From Gnetum montanum (Eukaryota > Streptophyta > Gnetopsida > Gnetales > Gnetaceae), in assembly GCA_015680685.1 (NCBI GenBank), contig MNCI01020208.1, forward strand, positions 1 to 64,000: a DNA stretch of 64,000 nucleotides, in the 5' to 3' direction. The translations under genes were made by a program, and so were the position numbers. Shown in pieces: positions 24,540 to 35,355 of the stretch; the stretch's first letter is position 1; each line of letters opens with the position of its first letter. The notes under the pieces are model-generated. The model was not told where the DNA came from. It made no database searches and was given only the letters and a program-made list of their open reading frames with translations.

Positions 24540-25100
24540 ATGCATAGTGTGCTACTATCAAAGTCAGCTGTTAGCCACCTAGTACCCTCCTATTTTGTGG
24601 TTGTTGCATATAGGCATCTTTAAATATTGGTTTCATGTGCACATTAATTGCATGCTTTAATGAATGTATGTTTTTGCATGCAATTGCACTCTTTATCATT
24701 ATACGTGATGGATAGAACTTTCTTCTTCTCGAGTCATCCAAATGTGTTCTCCTTGGAGATTTCCAATGAGAGGTCCCTAATGGCCATTCTCACATCAACA
24801 ATGCTTAATCATGCACATCCCATATTGATGGGAAAGTCACCTATGTAGTTTTCTATCTTAATCACCAAAAAATTGGTAGAATAGAACCACCCAAAAATTG
24901 TAGTCACAATGTCCTCCACTAATCCCAAAGGGATAATGATAGACTAGTTTACCAATTCCAAATGGATGTTGCTCTTCTTGAGAGGTGGTAAGTTTTAGGC
25001 TTTGTACATGTCATGGAAGATGAGATTAACATTGGAACTAGAATCAAGAAGAGCCTTGCATGGCTCATGTCTAGCAGTCTATAAGTAAATAAGAGGACTT
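24540..25100 (-). pseudogene. Protease of element C
   Basis: Retropepsin-like domain. The active-site motif reads ALLDSSSNVNLIFHDMYKA (catalytic Asp kept, third position Ser instead of Gly), followed by a conserved stretch GDFPINMGCAWLS and VRMAIRDLSLEISKEN. The D copy has ALLNSGSRVNLI, with the catalytic Asp changed to Asn, so between them the ancestral motif is evident. Confidence 0.7.
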
Positions 25101-25733
25101 CTTGTGTTAAATCTCTTCATGGGAAGATTTCCAACATTGATCCAATTGGAGACAACATGAGTTAACAACACAATACAGATCTGAGACACTGTTTGGTTTA
25201 AAGGATCCTTGAATGTGTTTAGTGCAGATGTTGAGGGTGTTAGAGATACAAGATGACCAGATGCATTAGGTTGTGAGGGTTGTGGAGGATTGTTGGGTTT
25301 GAAAAATGATTATTTTTTGGATCTATTATACAAAACACTTGACTAGAATGTTGATTGTAAATTTATAGCCCTCATAGCATTTTGTTGCTGCAGCTGTGAG
25401 GGAGTGTTGACCTACATAGATGAAGTAGGTAACTAGGTTTAGGGTAGAGGGATGTCTGCTAATGGATGTGGAGGATGGTATGGATATGGGGGCTTCCCTC
25501 AAGTAGATAGTGAATAATTTCAATGGTACTTTGGAGAATAATAGTGATTTTGGAATGAGGCATGGCTAGCAGAGCCATGTGGAAAAATTGGTTGTTGAAT
25601 ATAGTACTCATATAGATCTGGTTGCTTGTATGGGTATTACTATCTAAGTGGTGGCATCCCACATGATTGTGATTGCTGCCATTACTGGTATTGTTCATAT
25701 GGTTGTGGTGGAGCTTCACTTGGATAGTAAGCC
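25101..25733 (-). pseudogene. gag tail of element C
   Basis: Pro/Gln/His-rich C-terminal gag segment, matching D 41570-41900 (ALLAMPHSKITI against QVMHHSNITITL). It stops abruptly at 25733 where element F begins; the five bases before F are AAGCC (25729-25733). Confidence 0.6.
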
Positions 25734-27560
25734 TTGAAACACCACAAAATTTGAACTACACCATCTCAACTACAAATGTTTCTAAGTGTCATCACAAGGC
25801 CACTTTCTACAAATTTTTCTAAATACTAGGACTACAGTCTCCATTGCCCTAGAGTGTAGTCAGCCCAGTAGAGAGCATGGTCAAGAAAAAAGCCAATTTT
25901 GCAATTTTTTCTAAGTGTCATTACAAAGCTAGAAGCTGCAAATTTTTCTAAGTGCTGAGACTACACTCTCCACTACCCTAAAGCATAGTTAACCTCTCGT
26001 GAAGAGTGTAGTCAACATGAAGGCCTAGTTTACACAAAATTTTCTAAGTGTTGGGACTACGCTCTCCACTCTCCCAAAGTGTAGTTGAGTGTAGTCAACA
26101 CAAAGGCCAGTTTTGCAAATTTTTCTAAGTGTCAAGCCAATTGCTACAAAATTTTCTAAGTGCTAAGACTACACTCTCCATTGCCCCAAAGCATACTCAG
26201 CATGAAGGCCTAGTTTTTGCATATTTGTTTATGTGTCAATACTACACTCTCCACTACCCTAGAGTGTAGTCAAGCATAGTCAATTGGAAGATAGTTTCTA
26301 CAAGTTTTGACAAGTGCTGGGACTACATTTATCCTTAGTAGGGAGAATAATTAGCCTCCCATGGAGAGAGTAGTTACACATGATCATTTTCTACAAACTT
26401 TTTCTAAGTGTGGGACTACACTCTCCCCAAACCTAGAGTGTAGTCAAGCATAGTCAACTAGAATAGCCCCTAAAGGCCTCCACAATGTAGAATTGGCATT
26501 CAGCTTAGCTCCAACTTACCTCTAGCAAGTGTAGTTAGAAAAATGCATTTTTGTCTTGTCCCCTTTTGTCCCCAAAATTGTAACCACACTCGAACCCACA
26601 CAAGATAGTGGAGAGCATAGTCCCAGAGCATAGTCTCCAAAGTTACATATTTTTAGGTACCTTGCAATCCCCTTGGCACACACACATGAAATTGGCAGCA
26701 TAGTCATAGTCTTGTAGTCTCATAGAGTCTGGTAGAGCATTGTAGAGCACAAGACTACTAGACTTAGTGGAAAGCATAGTTGAGTGACAACGTAGTCCCA
26801 ACCATCCCATCTACCACATGGCAGTCCCTCTACATTTCACTTTAAACTTAGCCCTATAAATACCCCCATCCTCAATGTTTAGGGGTTGTAGAAAATTTGG
26901 TTTGGTAAGAATTTAAGCATTAGAAAATCTAAGGAGCACTTGGGATAGAGGTAGAAGGCATCTTGGCAATGTTACAGACTACTATAGACCATCACAGAAC
27001 ACCATAGACGAGCATAGTTCATTGCACACCGTAGCAGGCATAAACACCATGGTGAAATGTCAATCTTCATGGCCATACACCCCTAAAACCATGACTACAC
27101 TATCCACTATGCCTATTGTACATTGTGTACCTTCTCACCCCTCTCAGTGTTATCTATGCTTAACTCTATTTGGGGTGGTGTTTTATTCTCTCTCGTTCTT
27201 TCTTTACATTTTTAGCATTTTACTTACATTTTTCACCATTTTACTTGCATTTTCTACCATTTTAATACATAACCATGCTTGGGAGGTGGCTCCAGCATGT
27301 TGACACTTTCGTTTCTCATTGAAACCCTTGACTACGCTTATCCCCATTGATAGTGTATGAATACTTAGCATTGTTTTGCATCAACATCGTAACTAACCAA
27401 GCTGCACCCCTAGTTGCACTTGTTAAGTCCCTATTCAATCAACAAGATCATTTAAGGCACCTTGTCTTTGCCTCCAATGGGCCCTTGCATGGACACAAGG
27501 TCAAACTGTGTGTCCATGAACCCATCAATTTTCTAGCCACTAATGTTTTCCATCGCTATA
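25734..27560 (+). repeat. 5' LTR of element F
   Basis: 1.83 kb, beginning TGAAACACCACAAAATTTG and ending CATCGCTATA. TATA box cctataaatac at 26854-26864. The stretch 25780-26460 is an array of imperfect repeats built from TTTTCTAAGTG and GACTACACTCTCC...AGTGTAGTCA. It is longer than the B LTRs largely because of these arrays. Confidence 0.8.
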
Positions 27561-27566
27561 GTTTTC

Positions 27567-27585
27567 TAACACTAGAAGAAGGGCC
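27567..27585 (+). other. Primer-binding site of element F
   Basis: TAACACTAGAAGAAGGGCC, the B-family site (TGGCACTAGAAGGAGGGCC) with three G-to-A changes, placed six bases after the LTR. Confidence 0.5.
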
Positions 27586-28179
27586 GAAACCTTTTCTACT
27601 TCAAACTCCATTGGTGGTTGTCTTGAATGCTCTTTGCATCACCATTGCTATCTTTGGGCTAGTGTAGATCCAACACCCCTGTGGACCTACTACATGTGTA
27701 GTGGTAGTTGGATCTTAGGCTAGCACAAGAATTGTCTACTAAATAGTTGGTGTAAACTGGACCTCATTGTCGATGCCCATAGAACCCTGTGTAGTAATCC
27801 CAAAGCATACATTCTCATACTTAGCCAAATTTAGGGTGCTTAGTAAAGAGTGTAGTTAGCTCTTAACATAGAGAGCATAGTCTCTAGAGTTAGCCATTTT
27901 GTCTACAGTCTCTAAAGTTAGTTATTTTTTTTGCAACCACAAAAGTTAGCGATTTTCTCCAACTAGAAAAGTTAGCCATTTTCTACAACTAGCAACCTTT
28001 GCAATCCCTTCTTGCAACTTGCACACATGAGTTCTGAGCAGCCTTCAACATCAATCCTAAGCACACTATCTTTCTTGTCCATCCAAAAAGAAAATAGGAT
28101 TGGCCACAGTACCAATCCTACTATGGCAGAGCCAAGGTAATCCCTTAGGTTGTGTGGCCAAGACCCCAAGTATACCATG

Positions 28180-30925
28180 CTCAATGATGAACAATATAAC
28201 TTTATCTATGAAAAGATCCAAGTAGGCCTATTCGTAGACTACTTGGACATGGAAGTGAAGCGAGGCTACAAGCTTATCCATCGAAATAGATAAGAGTATA
28301 TCCCCTCCCTCATTAACTTCATCTTGCTCAAAGAACCCTACCATGGGATACTTGCATAGCTCATCTAAACAAATGAGCACAAAGTGGGAATGAACTACGA
28401 AGAGCCCCTACAGGGGGAGGAGGATAAGTTCAAACCTCGTTCTAAGCATGAGGACTCCTTCCACACTATGTTCCCATGGAAAACTCCTAGTCTAGTGCTC
28501 CTATAGTTTTGTTCACCTATCTTTTTAGAGATAGTCATAGCCCTAACGTTACCTTCTAGGTCAACGCCTGTGGTACTGACACACTAGATGTTGGATACAC
28601 TTCAAGATGTAGTACCTCTGATTAACTTACCCTTCATGACACTATTGCAACCTACCCATTCATCTATGCCAGAAGCAATCATGCCTACTCAACCTTACAC
28701 TTACACAATGCATGCCTCTTAGCCCCAAATGACTTAGGCACCTTACATATTGCTTGTTTCATTGGCACCCTCAGCAATGGTCCAACCTACACATGTGTGG
28801 CTTGCCCCAATTACTACATCAATTACACAACCAATGCAACAACCATCCTACATGGTCCTGCAACCTGCAACTAGGTCGTGGATCACACAACTAGCATAGT
28901 GGATGGCACAAGTAGTGTAGTCCACCGAAACATCCCAAAGCTTGGACCAAGCATTCGAATTGATTGAAACCTTGATAGAAGAGGTGAAGCAGCTCAAGGT
29001 CACCTCCTCTAAAATAGTTCAAGTAGTGGACTTCTACCAGGATGACCCCATAAGTCCCATTGTCTCACTACTAACTCTACCAGTTGGGATCGTACTGTCC
29101 CAATTCACTGAGTACAATGGTGAAGGTGTCCCTACTACACACATGGTGATGTTTAGGTCTAAGTGCCTACACTGTAAGCAAGGACACATGCCATCATATG
29201 TTTTTTTACCATGTCACTCACTAGCAAGGTGCTAAACTGGTATCGTGCATTACCTATGGGATCTATCTCCTCTTTGGAGGATCTTCTAACCTAGTTTGTG
29301 ATGTGCTTCAAGTACAACTTGAGGCCTAAAACCACTCTAGACGAATTGATGGAGATCAAGCAAGGCCACCTAGAGCTTGTGCAAAAATTTATCCAATGCT
29401 AGAGCACCACATTAAACAAAATTCAAGAGCCAATAGCTAAGATGCACCTCCTGGCCATCTTTAAGGGTGTAGTCAATGACTTCATCAAGTCAAAATTGTA
29501 CTACTTGGCCCTACAATCCTTAAGCCAAGCCTTTGCCTAGACCAACAGTATACAAGATGTGGTAGAAGCTAGCAAGGACTCATCCTACATGGCCTATAAA
29601 AACCTACATGCTAAAAAGGACAAGGACAAGGGGAAGCAAAGTGCAACCATGATAACTATGGCCAATGAGATGAAAACAACAAACCTAACGCCAACAACTA
29701 GGCCACCCAAGGCCCCAACCAACAACAAAATTTGCCAGCCCTGTAGCAACTAACCAATCCATGTCACTGATGGCCATGGTGCAAGCCTCTCCAAAGCCTA
29801 ACTTTGAGAAGAAGGATTGCTCAAAGTATACACATTGCCATTAAAACCTTCTAAATTGTTGGACCAACTACTAAAGGTTGGACATATCCAATACAAGCAA
29901 ATGTCTGAAGATGCTCATAAAAGACACTATAGATATTGCGAGCTCCTAAGGAATCCTATGTCCATAGCCTCAAATGAGCCCCAGGTGTCGAAGCACTTTA
30001 GGTTGGATTGGTTTTACCACTACCACTAGTTGCCCAATCACAACACTGATTTTTGCATAGCCCTATAGGATGACCTCCAAAAAAATGATTGATAGAGGCA
30101 AGCTTGTACTTGATGCTACTAACCTATTCTAGCATCAAAACCAATCTATTAGGGTGTATAAGGATCCTCTAAATGTGGACGACATAGTGTTAATGACAAC
30201 CCAAAATTTGGCATGGCAACCATTCATGGTTTGGGTGCCTACTAGTAGCCCAAGGGTCCGCTTAGCTCCTACAGGTTCAAAGCCCTCCTTTTATTTTCAA
30301 AGTGCCATCCCAAGCACCTACAATGCCCTTTATGGTTAGGGTCCCATAGCATGTTGCAACAACAACCATTCAGCCACCCTTTGTTGTCAGGGTGCCACAA
30401 CATCCTGACTCCTCACATACTCGAAGCCCGCAATGGCCAATGCATCGATCCCTTCTCATCCAAGGGCCAATCCTACTAGCAACACTAGTAGACTCTCTAG
30501 CTAGCAACCCAGAAGGCCCAATGAGCATCTCATGAGTAGGATGATTAGGTAACATCACGAGGAAAGAGAGGTCAGTCTGCCAAAATTGGTACCCCTATCT
30601 GCATTCCCCATGGCCAAAACCACTAATGAGGCCACCACCAACAACTTGAAACCAAGCACTAGGGCCCTTGCATAGGCCAAGAAAGCAAAGCCCAAGTTGC
30701 CTCCCCACAAAATTTTTCTCTTAGGATGTATGGAAGAGGTTAAAGCCAATAAAAACACAACTAATGGCAAAAGCCTAAGTTAAGCAACTACTAAAGTAGA
30801 AGAACACAACATTGAGCCTCTATGATCTAATCATGACCTCATCTATCGACCACGAGGTGTTAGTGTGGATGCTAACCTCCATTCTTGTCATGGAGGGCAT
30901 CCTAGCAAATGAGCATTCCATCCAC
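28180..30925 (+). pseudogene. gag of element F, frameshifted
   Basis: Homologous to the gag of B and E. Sense order: LNDEQYNFIYEKIQVGL (28185; E has LSHEQYNFVCAKIQAGL); the leader LDQAFELIETLIEEVKQLK (28945-29000); VDFYQDDPISPIV and LSQFTEYNGEGVP (29020-29130); the gag core to about 29560; the Cys/His-box area near 30000 with FRLDWFYHYH; and the repeat linker (QPFMVWVPTSSP, 30220; PPFVVRVPQHP near 30370). At least two frameshifts occur (the phase changes between 29235 and 29559 and again before 30154). It ends with LVMEGILANEHSIHSSS, the segment just before the protease. Confidence 0.7.
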
Positions 30926-32229
30926 TCTTCTTCTCCTATTTTGTAGTTGCATTAGTTTCTAAATTTTTTATAATTATTTTTATTTAATTATTAATTCTAC
31001 TAATAAAGAAGTCTATTGTGCCATGTTATAATATTTTGTGTATGTTCCTAAACAATAAATTTTATTAGTTAAATGATTATTTATTAGCTGGTTAGATCAA
31101 GCTTAAATCCAGATTTTTGGGAAGTTCATAGTATTTCTACTAGTTATATATATGATATATATAATAAAAGCGTGACAATAATCTACTTTGGTTAGAACTT
31201 TGAATCAAAATTAAAGTAACTTTATATTCTATATAACTTCTACTAAAGTATTAGGTTGGCTATATATTCCCAATCTATAATGTGATCATTGAAACTCCCA
31301 ACCCTAACTTAGTAAATGTTGACTTAAAAATTGGACAAATTTTTTATTGCATTTCATAAAAAAAATTTGATTGATGTTCTAATAAAATAACTACCATGCT
31401 AAGGTTGATGATTTTCAATAATTTTTATAGGGTTGCATTGCCTCTATTTTCTAGAATTGGTGGGGTTTGCTTGTGAATCCAATACATCCTAAATGTTCAA
31501 GCATTAATGGTCTCTAGAAAGGTAGGATTTATGTGAGACTCAAAATTTAAAGTCCATCAAAATCCTATGTGAAAGCATAGGACAGGACTGAACATTAGTT
31601 GGACTTTTGTTGGGTCAACTCTTATTTTCTTTCTTTTAGAGATTGAGGATAACATAGTTGATAATTCTAGATCAACAAATTGTAGTAAATAAAAGGTTAT
31701 CACTTGAAGGACAAACACCAGCTCTTTTGCTTAAATTCTATATTTATGTCTTAAAAAATTCAAAAACATTCTTCATTGTTTTCTTTTTCCTCCAAAGATT
31801 TTTAATCCTAGTTTTTCTTAGGCCTTTATGGTCTTAATAAATTGAGAAGAAAAAATTTCAAAAACTTGATTTTTAATCTAGATAATTTATTTAAATTTGA
31901 TAATAATTTGCATAAATCATTTCCAAATATTTTCTGGAAGTGTGGCATATTGGATTTTCTTAATAACTCTATAATTGTATATGAAATAATTACTAAGAAT
32001 GATATTATTTATTAAAAAAAGTTAGTGAAGCTAGGAAGAAAGCAATTATCACAGCAATTTTGGATAATAATATGGAAGATATTTGGAAATTTCTCATTTT
32101 TTCAAGAAATCAAATTCTTTATGGTATCCTCTTAGAAGGATACTGATCCCTAATTTTATTGATATGTTGAACTATGGTTTTAATGTTTCTTTTCTCAATA
32201 TTTTTCCTAGTTTATTATAAATACTTTTT
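30926..32229. other. Unassigned AT-rich sequence
   Basis: About 1.3 kb with no open frame of note and no repeat shared with the rest of the window. If the Penelope-like element at 32230-32860 was once complete, its GIY-YIG endonuclease would be expected here on the minus strand. I looked for GIY and YIG contexts and saw none. Confidence 0.4.
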
Positions 32230-32860
32230 TGAAAAAGTAATATTGCTATTGGATATTTATTATCATCTTTATTCTTGATTAAATCTTCATCTAGTTTTCT
32301 ATCATCAACATAATCCTAACGGGTTTTTCTCCTTTAATAAGCTAGTTAATACTATCTTTCCAAGCCTTTTCAATAGAACCAGGGCTATAACTGTTCAATA
32401 TAAGAAATTATCAAGATGTTTAGACTCTTTGACCACTATGTTTGTATTACAAACTATTAGGGCCCTAAACATTAAGGTTTTTAAAACACCTATCTTTTGA
32501 CTAAAAGGATGATTAAAATTGGAATCCAAATATGTATTTGTATCGGTTTTTTTCCTATATATACCACACAAGCTAGTTAAATTCTTAGAGTTATCCATGA
32601 CCTTGGTAATGAGGACATCTAGAAAAGGAAAGGAGTTGTTTTATTCTTTTTCAATGATAAATTGTACTTTTTAGATATATACCACAAGAGCTAGTTAAAT
32701 TCTTATTATTATTCATGACCTTGGTAATGTTGACATCTAGAAAAGGAAGGGAGTTATTTTATTCTTTTTCAATCATAAATTTTATTATTTAGATAGATAT
32801 GAAATTTACCTACTTGATCTTCACTGAATTACCAATGCATTCTATATCATCCATGTATTA
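32230..32860 (-). pseudogene. Penelope-like retroelement RT fragment
   Basis: The minus-strand reading gives the C-terminal half of a Penelope-type reverse transcriptase. A YMDD box (32846-32857, YMDDIECIGNSVKIK) is followed by IIKFMIEKE and SLPFLDV, then IYRKKTDTNTYLD with HPFSQKIGVLKTLMFRAL (32560-32440), and in another frame NSYSPGSIEKAWKDSI (about 32390-32340). In Penelope-like elements this order is (Y)xDD, then IKFTxExE, LPFLD, a VYRKPTxTxxYL block with HP, K and L..RA, then NGYP. LTR-element RTs lack the YRK..T..YL block, so the class call is fairly firm. The gene is broken by stops, a frameshift and a 118-bp internal duplication. Conifer genomes are the known seed-plant home of such elements. 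Confidence 0.75.
32563..32785 (-). repeat. 118-bp tandem duplication inside the Penelope-like RT
   Basis: The block from accaca...agctagttaaattctta through gacatctagaaaagga to tttttcaat.ataaatt occurs twice, offset 118 bp (accaca at 32563 and 32681), with about ten differences. The LPFLDV motif is therefore present twice. As 118 is not a multiple of three, the duplication itself shifts the frame. Confidence 0.75.
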
Positions 32861-33420
32861 TTGTCCTTGTCATCCTTAATTTTGTTTTTCTATTATTTTC
32901 TTGTACATAAATCATGCAAGCATCAACTTTGCAACAACTCTATGCAATGTGTTTTTTCTACTCTACTAAGGGTGTCTAATTCTTCAAGAAAAGTAGGCTA
33001 TCTAGGTGAGTGAGTCATTCCCCAAAAAAAGTAGACAAAGCCAACCAAAAGAATCTAAAACAAATGCCTTAGGTGCATAGAGGGTAGAGCCACCATTTCT
33101 GCATTTGCACCTCTAATTAAGCAAATACAGTCCTGATGTTGTGCTTTCATTATTTAAAGTAACCGTTCAATGTCAATCCATAACATTTGAAAAAATCTTA
33201 AAATCATTGTTAAGGGATCTAGAATATTGCTCAAGCCTTTTTTAACTCACATTTAAATTTTTTTAGGAGCATTTTACGTTTACACTAGGGACAAAACATG
33301 TATTAAGGAGGCTGGAGACCATTAGTTTTCAACGAAATTAAAACTTTATTTTAAGAGAAAAAGATTACATTTTCATAATTTATTTTAATAATTGCCAGAT
33401 TTTAAATTTTCTTCGTATAT
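32861..33420. other. Sequence right of the Penelope-like fragment, unassigned
   Basis: AT-rich. The RT palm motifs that should precede YMDD are not readable; a few fragments (e.g. MYKKIIEKQN near 32900) are too weak to assign. No repeat or gene seen up to the CpG-retaining segment. Confidence 0.35.
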
Positions 33421-34130
33421 CATCCCACGTGTTTACGACGGCTGCGTCCAGCCAGTCCTTCAGCAATTTGAGCATCAGCAAGGACTCTTCCAGAAAATGC
33501 TGGACCGATAGCAGGTCCCTGCCCGGCAGCCATGGCATTGATGTTCTGCTTTATGGAGAAGCATCAAAAAGAGGTGGAGACATTAGACTCATCCATGAGC
33601 GTCACTAGGATGTTAAGTCTTTCTTAAAAAAGAAGATTAGATGAATGAGACTAGGATGTTATCGCCATGCAAAAAGTTTATGTTTTGCTTCTCATTTAAG
33701 ACATGCCTCCTCGGTAGGTTCCATGAATGTACATGTTGATGCTAACATCGCTATGCTAGGTACCGGGTCATGATTAACAATATATTTTAAAATTATAGAC
33801 ATTAAAAATGATGAACGTGGCTGCGGTAACCCACGCGGGCAGTGGGTCGTAACTGACGCTTCATGCATCTTGAACCGATGTGCGTTACAACGGTGGAAGT
33901 GGTGGGCACCGGCTATAGAGAAGGAACCAGCCACGAAACCAGGGAATCAGGTCCAGGGGGTGCCAACCACGAAACCAGCCAAGAGCAGCACACGCGGCAG
34001 AGTGCACGCTGGTAGCACAAGCACTCTCACAGCGATCTATCTTCATTTCACTATCTCTCTCCCTCTTCAACAAAGGTTGGTTTTCTTGCCTCGCAGTGAC
34101 CACCATCGGCAGTGACTAAAAATTGTCACT
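33421..34130. other. CpG-retaining, GC-rich segment of unknown origin
   Basis: Unlike everything around it, this stretch is rich in CG dinucleotides, especially 33421-33545 and 33815-34105 (ACGACGGCTGCG, CCACGCGGGC, GATGTGCGTTACAACGG). All frames at 33421-33550 are short. Examples are minus-strand MPWLPGRDLLSVQHFLEESL from 33534 (52 codons) and plus-strand VYDGCVQPVLQQFEHQQGLF; none is recognised. 34020-34075 is a CT-rich run ending CAACAAAG|GTTGG, like a plant 5' leader with a splice donor. A CACGTG box lies at 33426-33431. It may be a relic of a host promoter or first exon, or a recently arrived unmethylated element. The right border is the hairpin 34111-34130, next to the end of G. Confidence 0.4.
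34111..34130. repeat. Short inverted repeat at the edge of element G
   Basis: AGTGAC..GTCACT arms around an AT spacer, with a further AGTGAC upstream (34095-34100). It sits exactly where similarity to gypsy integrase stops. It could be the terminal repeat of a small DNA transposon; no partner copy was found on the left. Confidence 0.3.
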
Positions 34131-34135
34131 AAAAA

Positions 34136-35350
34136 TATTCATGCATCTTGACTTCCCAAGTGCTAGAAGCTTCCCTCCTTCTCTATTGAAGGCTTGGACT
34201 AATGAATAGCCGCATTTAAATCATGGATGCTTCCCTATATGGTCTCCTCATTAATTGGTCTAGGATAGTGCACAAGATCTAAAACATTAAACACAAAAGA
34301 CATACCAACATCATTTGGTAAATCAATCTAAACCATTGTCATTATTTTAAGCCTTTATTTTGAAAGGCCCCAACTTCTTAGCTTTCAATTTGGAGAAGTT
34401 AACACCTCTCAACCACTTCTTCAAGTGCACCCAAACCAAGTCACCAACAACAAAATTAGGCATCCACTTGCCCACATTCCTTTGAAAAGCATTATTATAT
34501 GAAAATTCAACATGACACAACAAGTTTTCCCACCAGTTTGGCTGTCCATCACACAAACATCTCAATATGTTTAGCAATGATTTATTTACCATTTTTGTTT
34601 GGGCATTAGATTGTGGATGATATGCACTAGAAAAATTCAAATTTGTCCCTAAAATCTTCCAAAGGGACCTCCAAAAATGACTTGTAAACTTGGAGTCTCT
34701 GTCACTAACAATATTCAAAAGAATACCATGTAACTTCACAACATGTTAGAAAAATAAATTTGCAACATGAGAGGCATTACTCACCTTCTTGCATGGAAAA
34801 AAATGTGCCATCTTGGAGAATCTATCCATAACAACAAAAATTGCATCATTTCCACTCTCGGTCTTCAGAATACCACTCACAAAGTACATTGATGCTCTTT
34901 CCCATTGACTCTTGGGAATTGGCAAAGGCACATAATGTCTATCCACACCTTTATGTCCTTTAAATTTTTGACATGTCAAGCACTCCTTCACAAATTTTGA
35001 GGCTTCTGTTGCCATACTAGGCCAAAAATAGTTTCTACCCATAGGTTCCAATGTTTTAACCTTGCCCATGTGACCTACCATGCACCTACAATGGTTTTCA
35101 AACAAAATCATCTTCCTAAAATCACAATTAGAAACACATACCTTTCCATTATTAAATAATAGTTCATCTTGAATACGATAGTCCCTCCATTGGTCTATCT
35201 TATTCATCAATGACTCTTTGAGGCTCCTCTAAACCTATGCAAAATCAACATCATGCTCATATATAGAAGCAAAATCACCCATACCTTCCACATGAGGTAC
35301 ACTAAAATTTACCACATGCACCCTAGATAGTGCATCAGCTACAACATTAG
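34136..35350 (-). pseudogene. Integrase of element G
   Basis: Integrase joins element cDNA to chromosomal DNA. Zinc-binding part: H..H..C..C as NHCRCMVGHMGKVKTL...FVKECLTCQKFKGHK (35110-34940). Catalytic core: VDRHYVPLPIPKSQWERASM, then FVSGILKTESGNDAIFVVMD (first Asp context altered), NIVSDRDSKFTSHFW (second Asp, about 34700) and SAYHPQSNAQTKMVNKSL (Glu replaced by Lys). C-terminal part: WMPNFVVGDLVWVHLKK and, beyond a stop, FVFNVLDLVHYPRPINEE (near 34230). A stop (TAG near 34746) divides the two long open pieces. The fragment ends at about 34136. Confidence 0.8.
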
Positions 35351-35355
35351 CTTTT

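Larger units (their letters stand above)
15546..25733 (-). mobile_element. Athila-like Ty3/gypsy element C, 5' part lost
   Basis: Minus-strand relative of D. In sense order it contains a gag tail (25733-25100), protease (about 25090-24540), RT-RNase H-integrase (about 24280-21860), a spacer with a candidate internal promoter (19757-19990), an intron (19756-19457), ORF3 (19456-16600) and the 3' LTR (15546-16398). Element F starts inside its gag tail at 25734. The rest of gag and the 5' LTR are not found to the right of F, so the target duplication cannot be tested. C and D align along their whole shared length, which is what allows the ORF3 promoter and intron to be recognised. Confidence 0.85.
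25734..30925 (+). mobile_element. Element F, 3'-truncated member of the B family
   Basis: Plus-strand element with a complete 5' LTR (25734-27560, TGAAACACC...), the family primer site (27567-27585) and a broken gag (about 28180-30925). The sequence stops matching B and E at about 30925, just where the protease should begin, and is followed by unrelated AT-rich DNA. Neither a 3' LTR nor the continuation of host element C is found. A deletion or rearrangement has removed both. Confidence 0.75.

Noticed and set aside
33870-34115. 81-codon plus-strand frame and the 73-codon minus frame in the CpG-rich block
   Set aside because: Both are open simply because the segment is GC-rich; neither resembles a known protein and they overlap on opposite strands.
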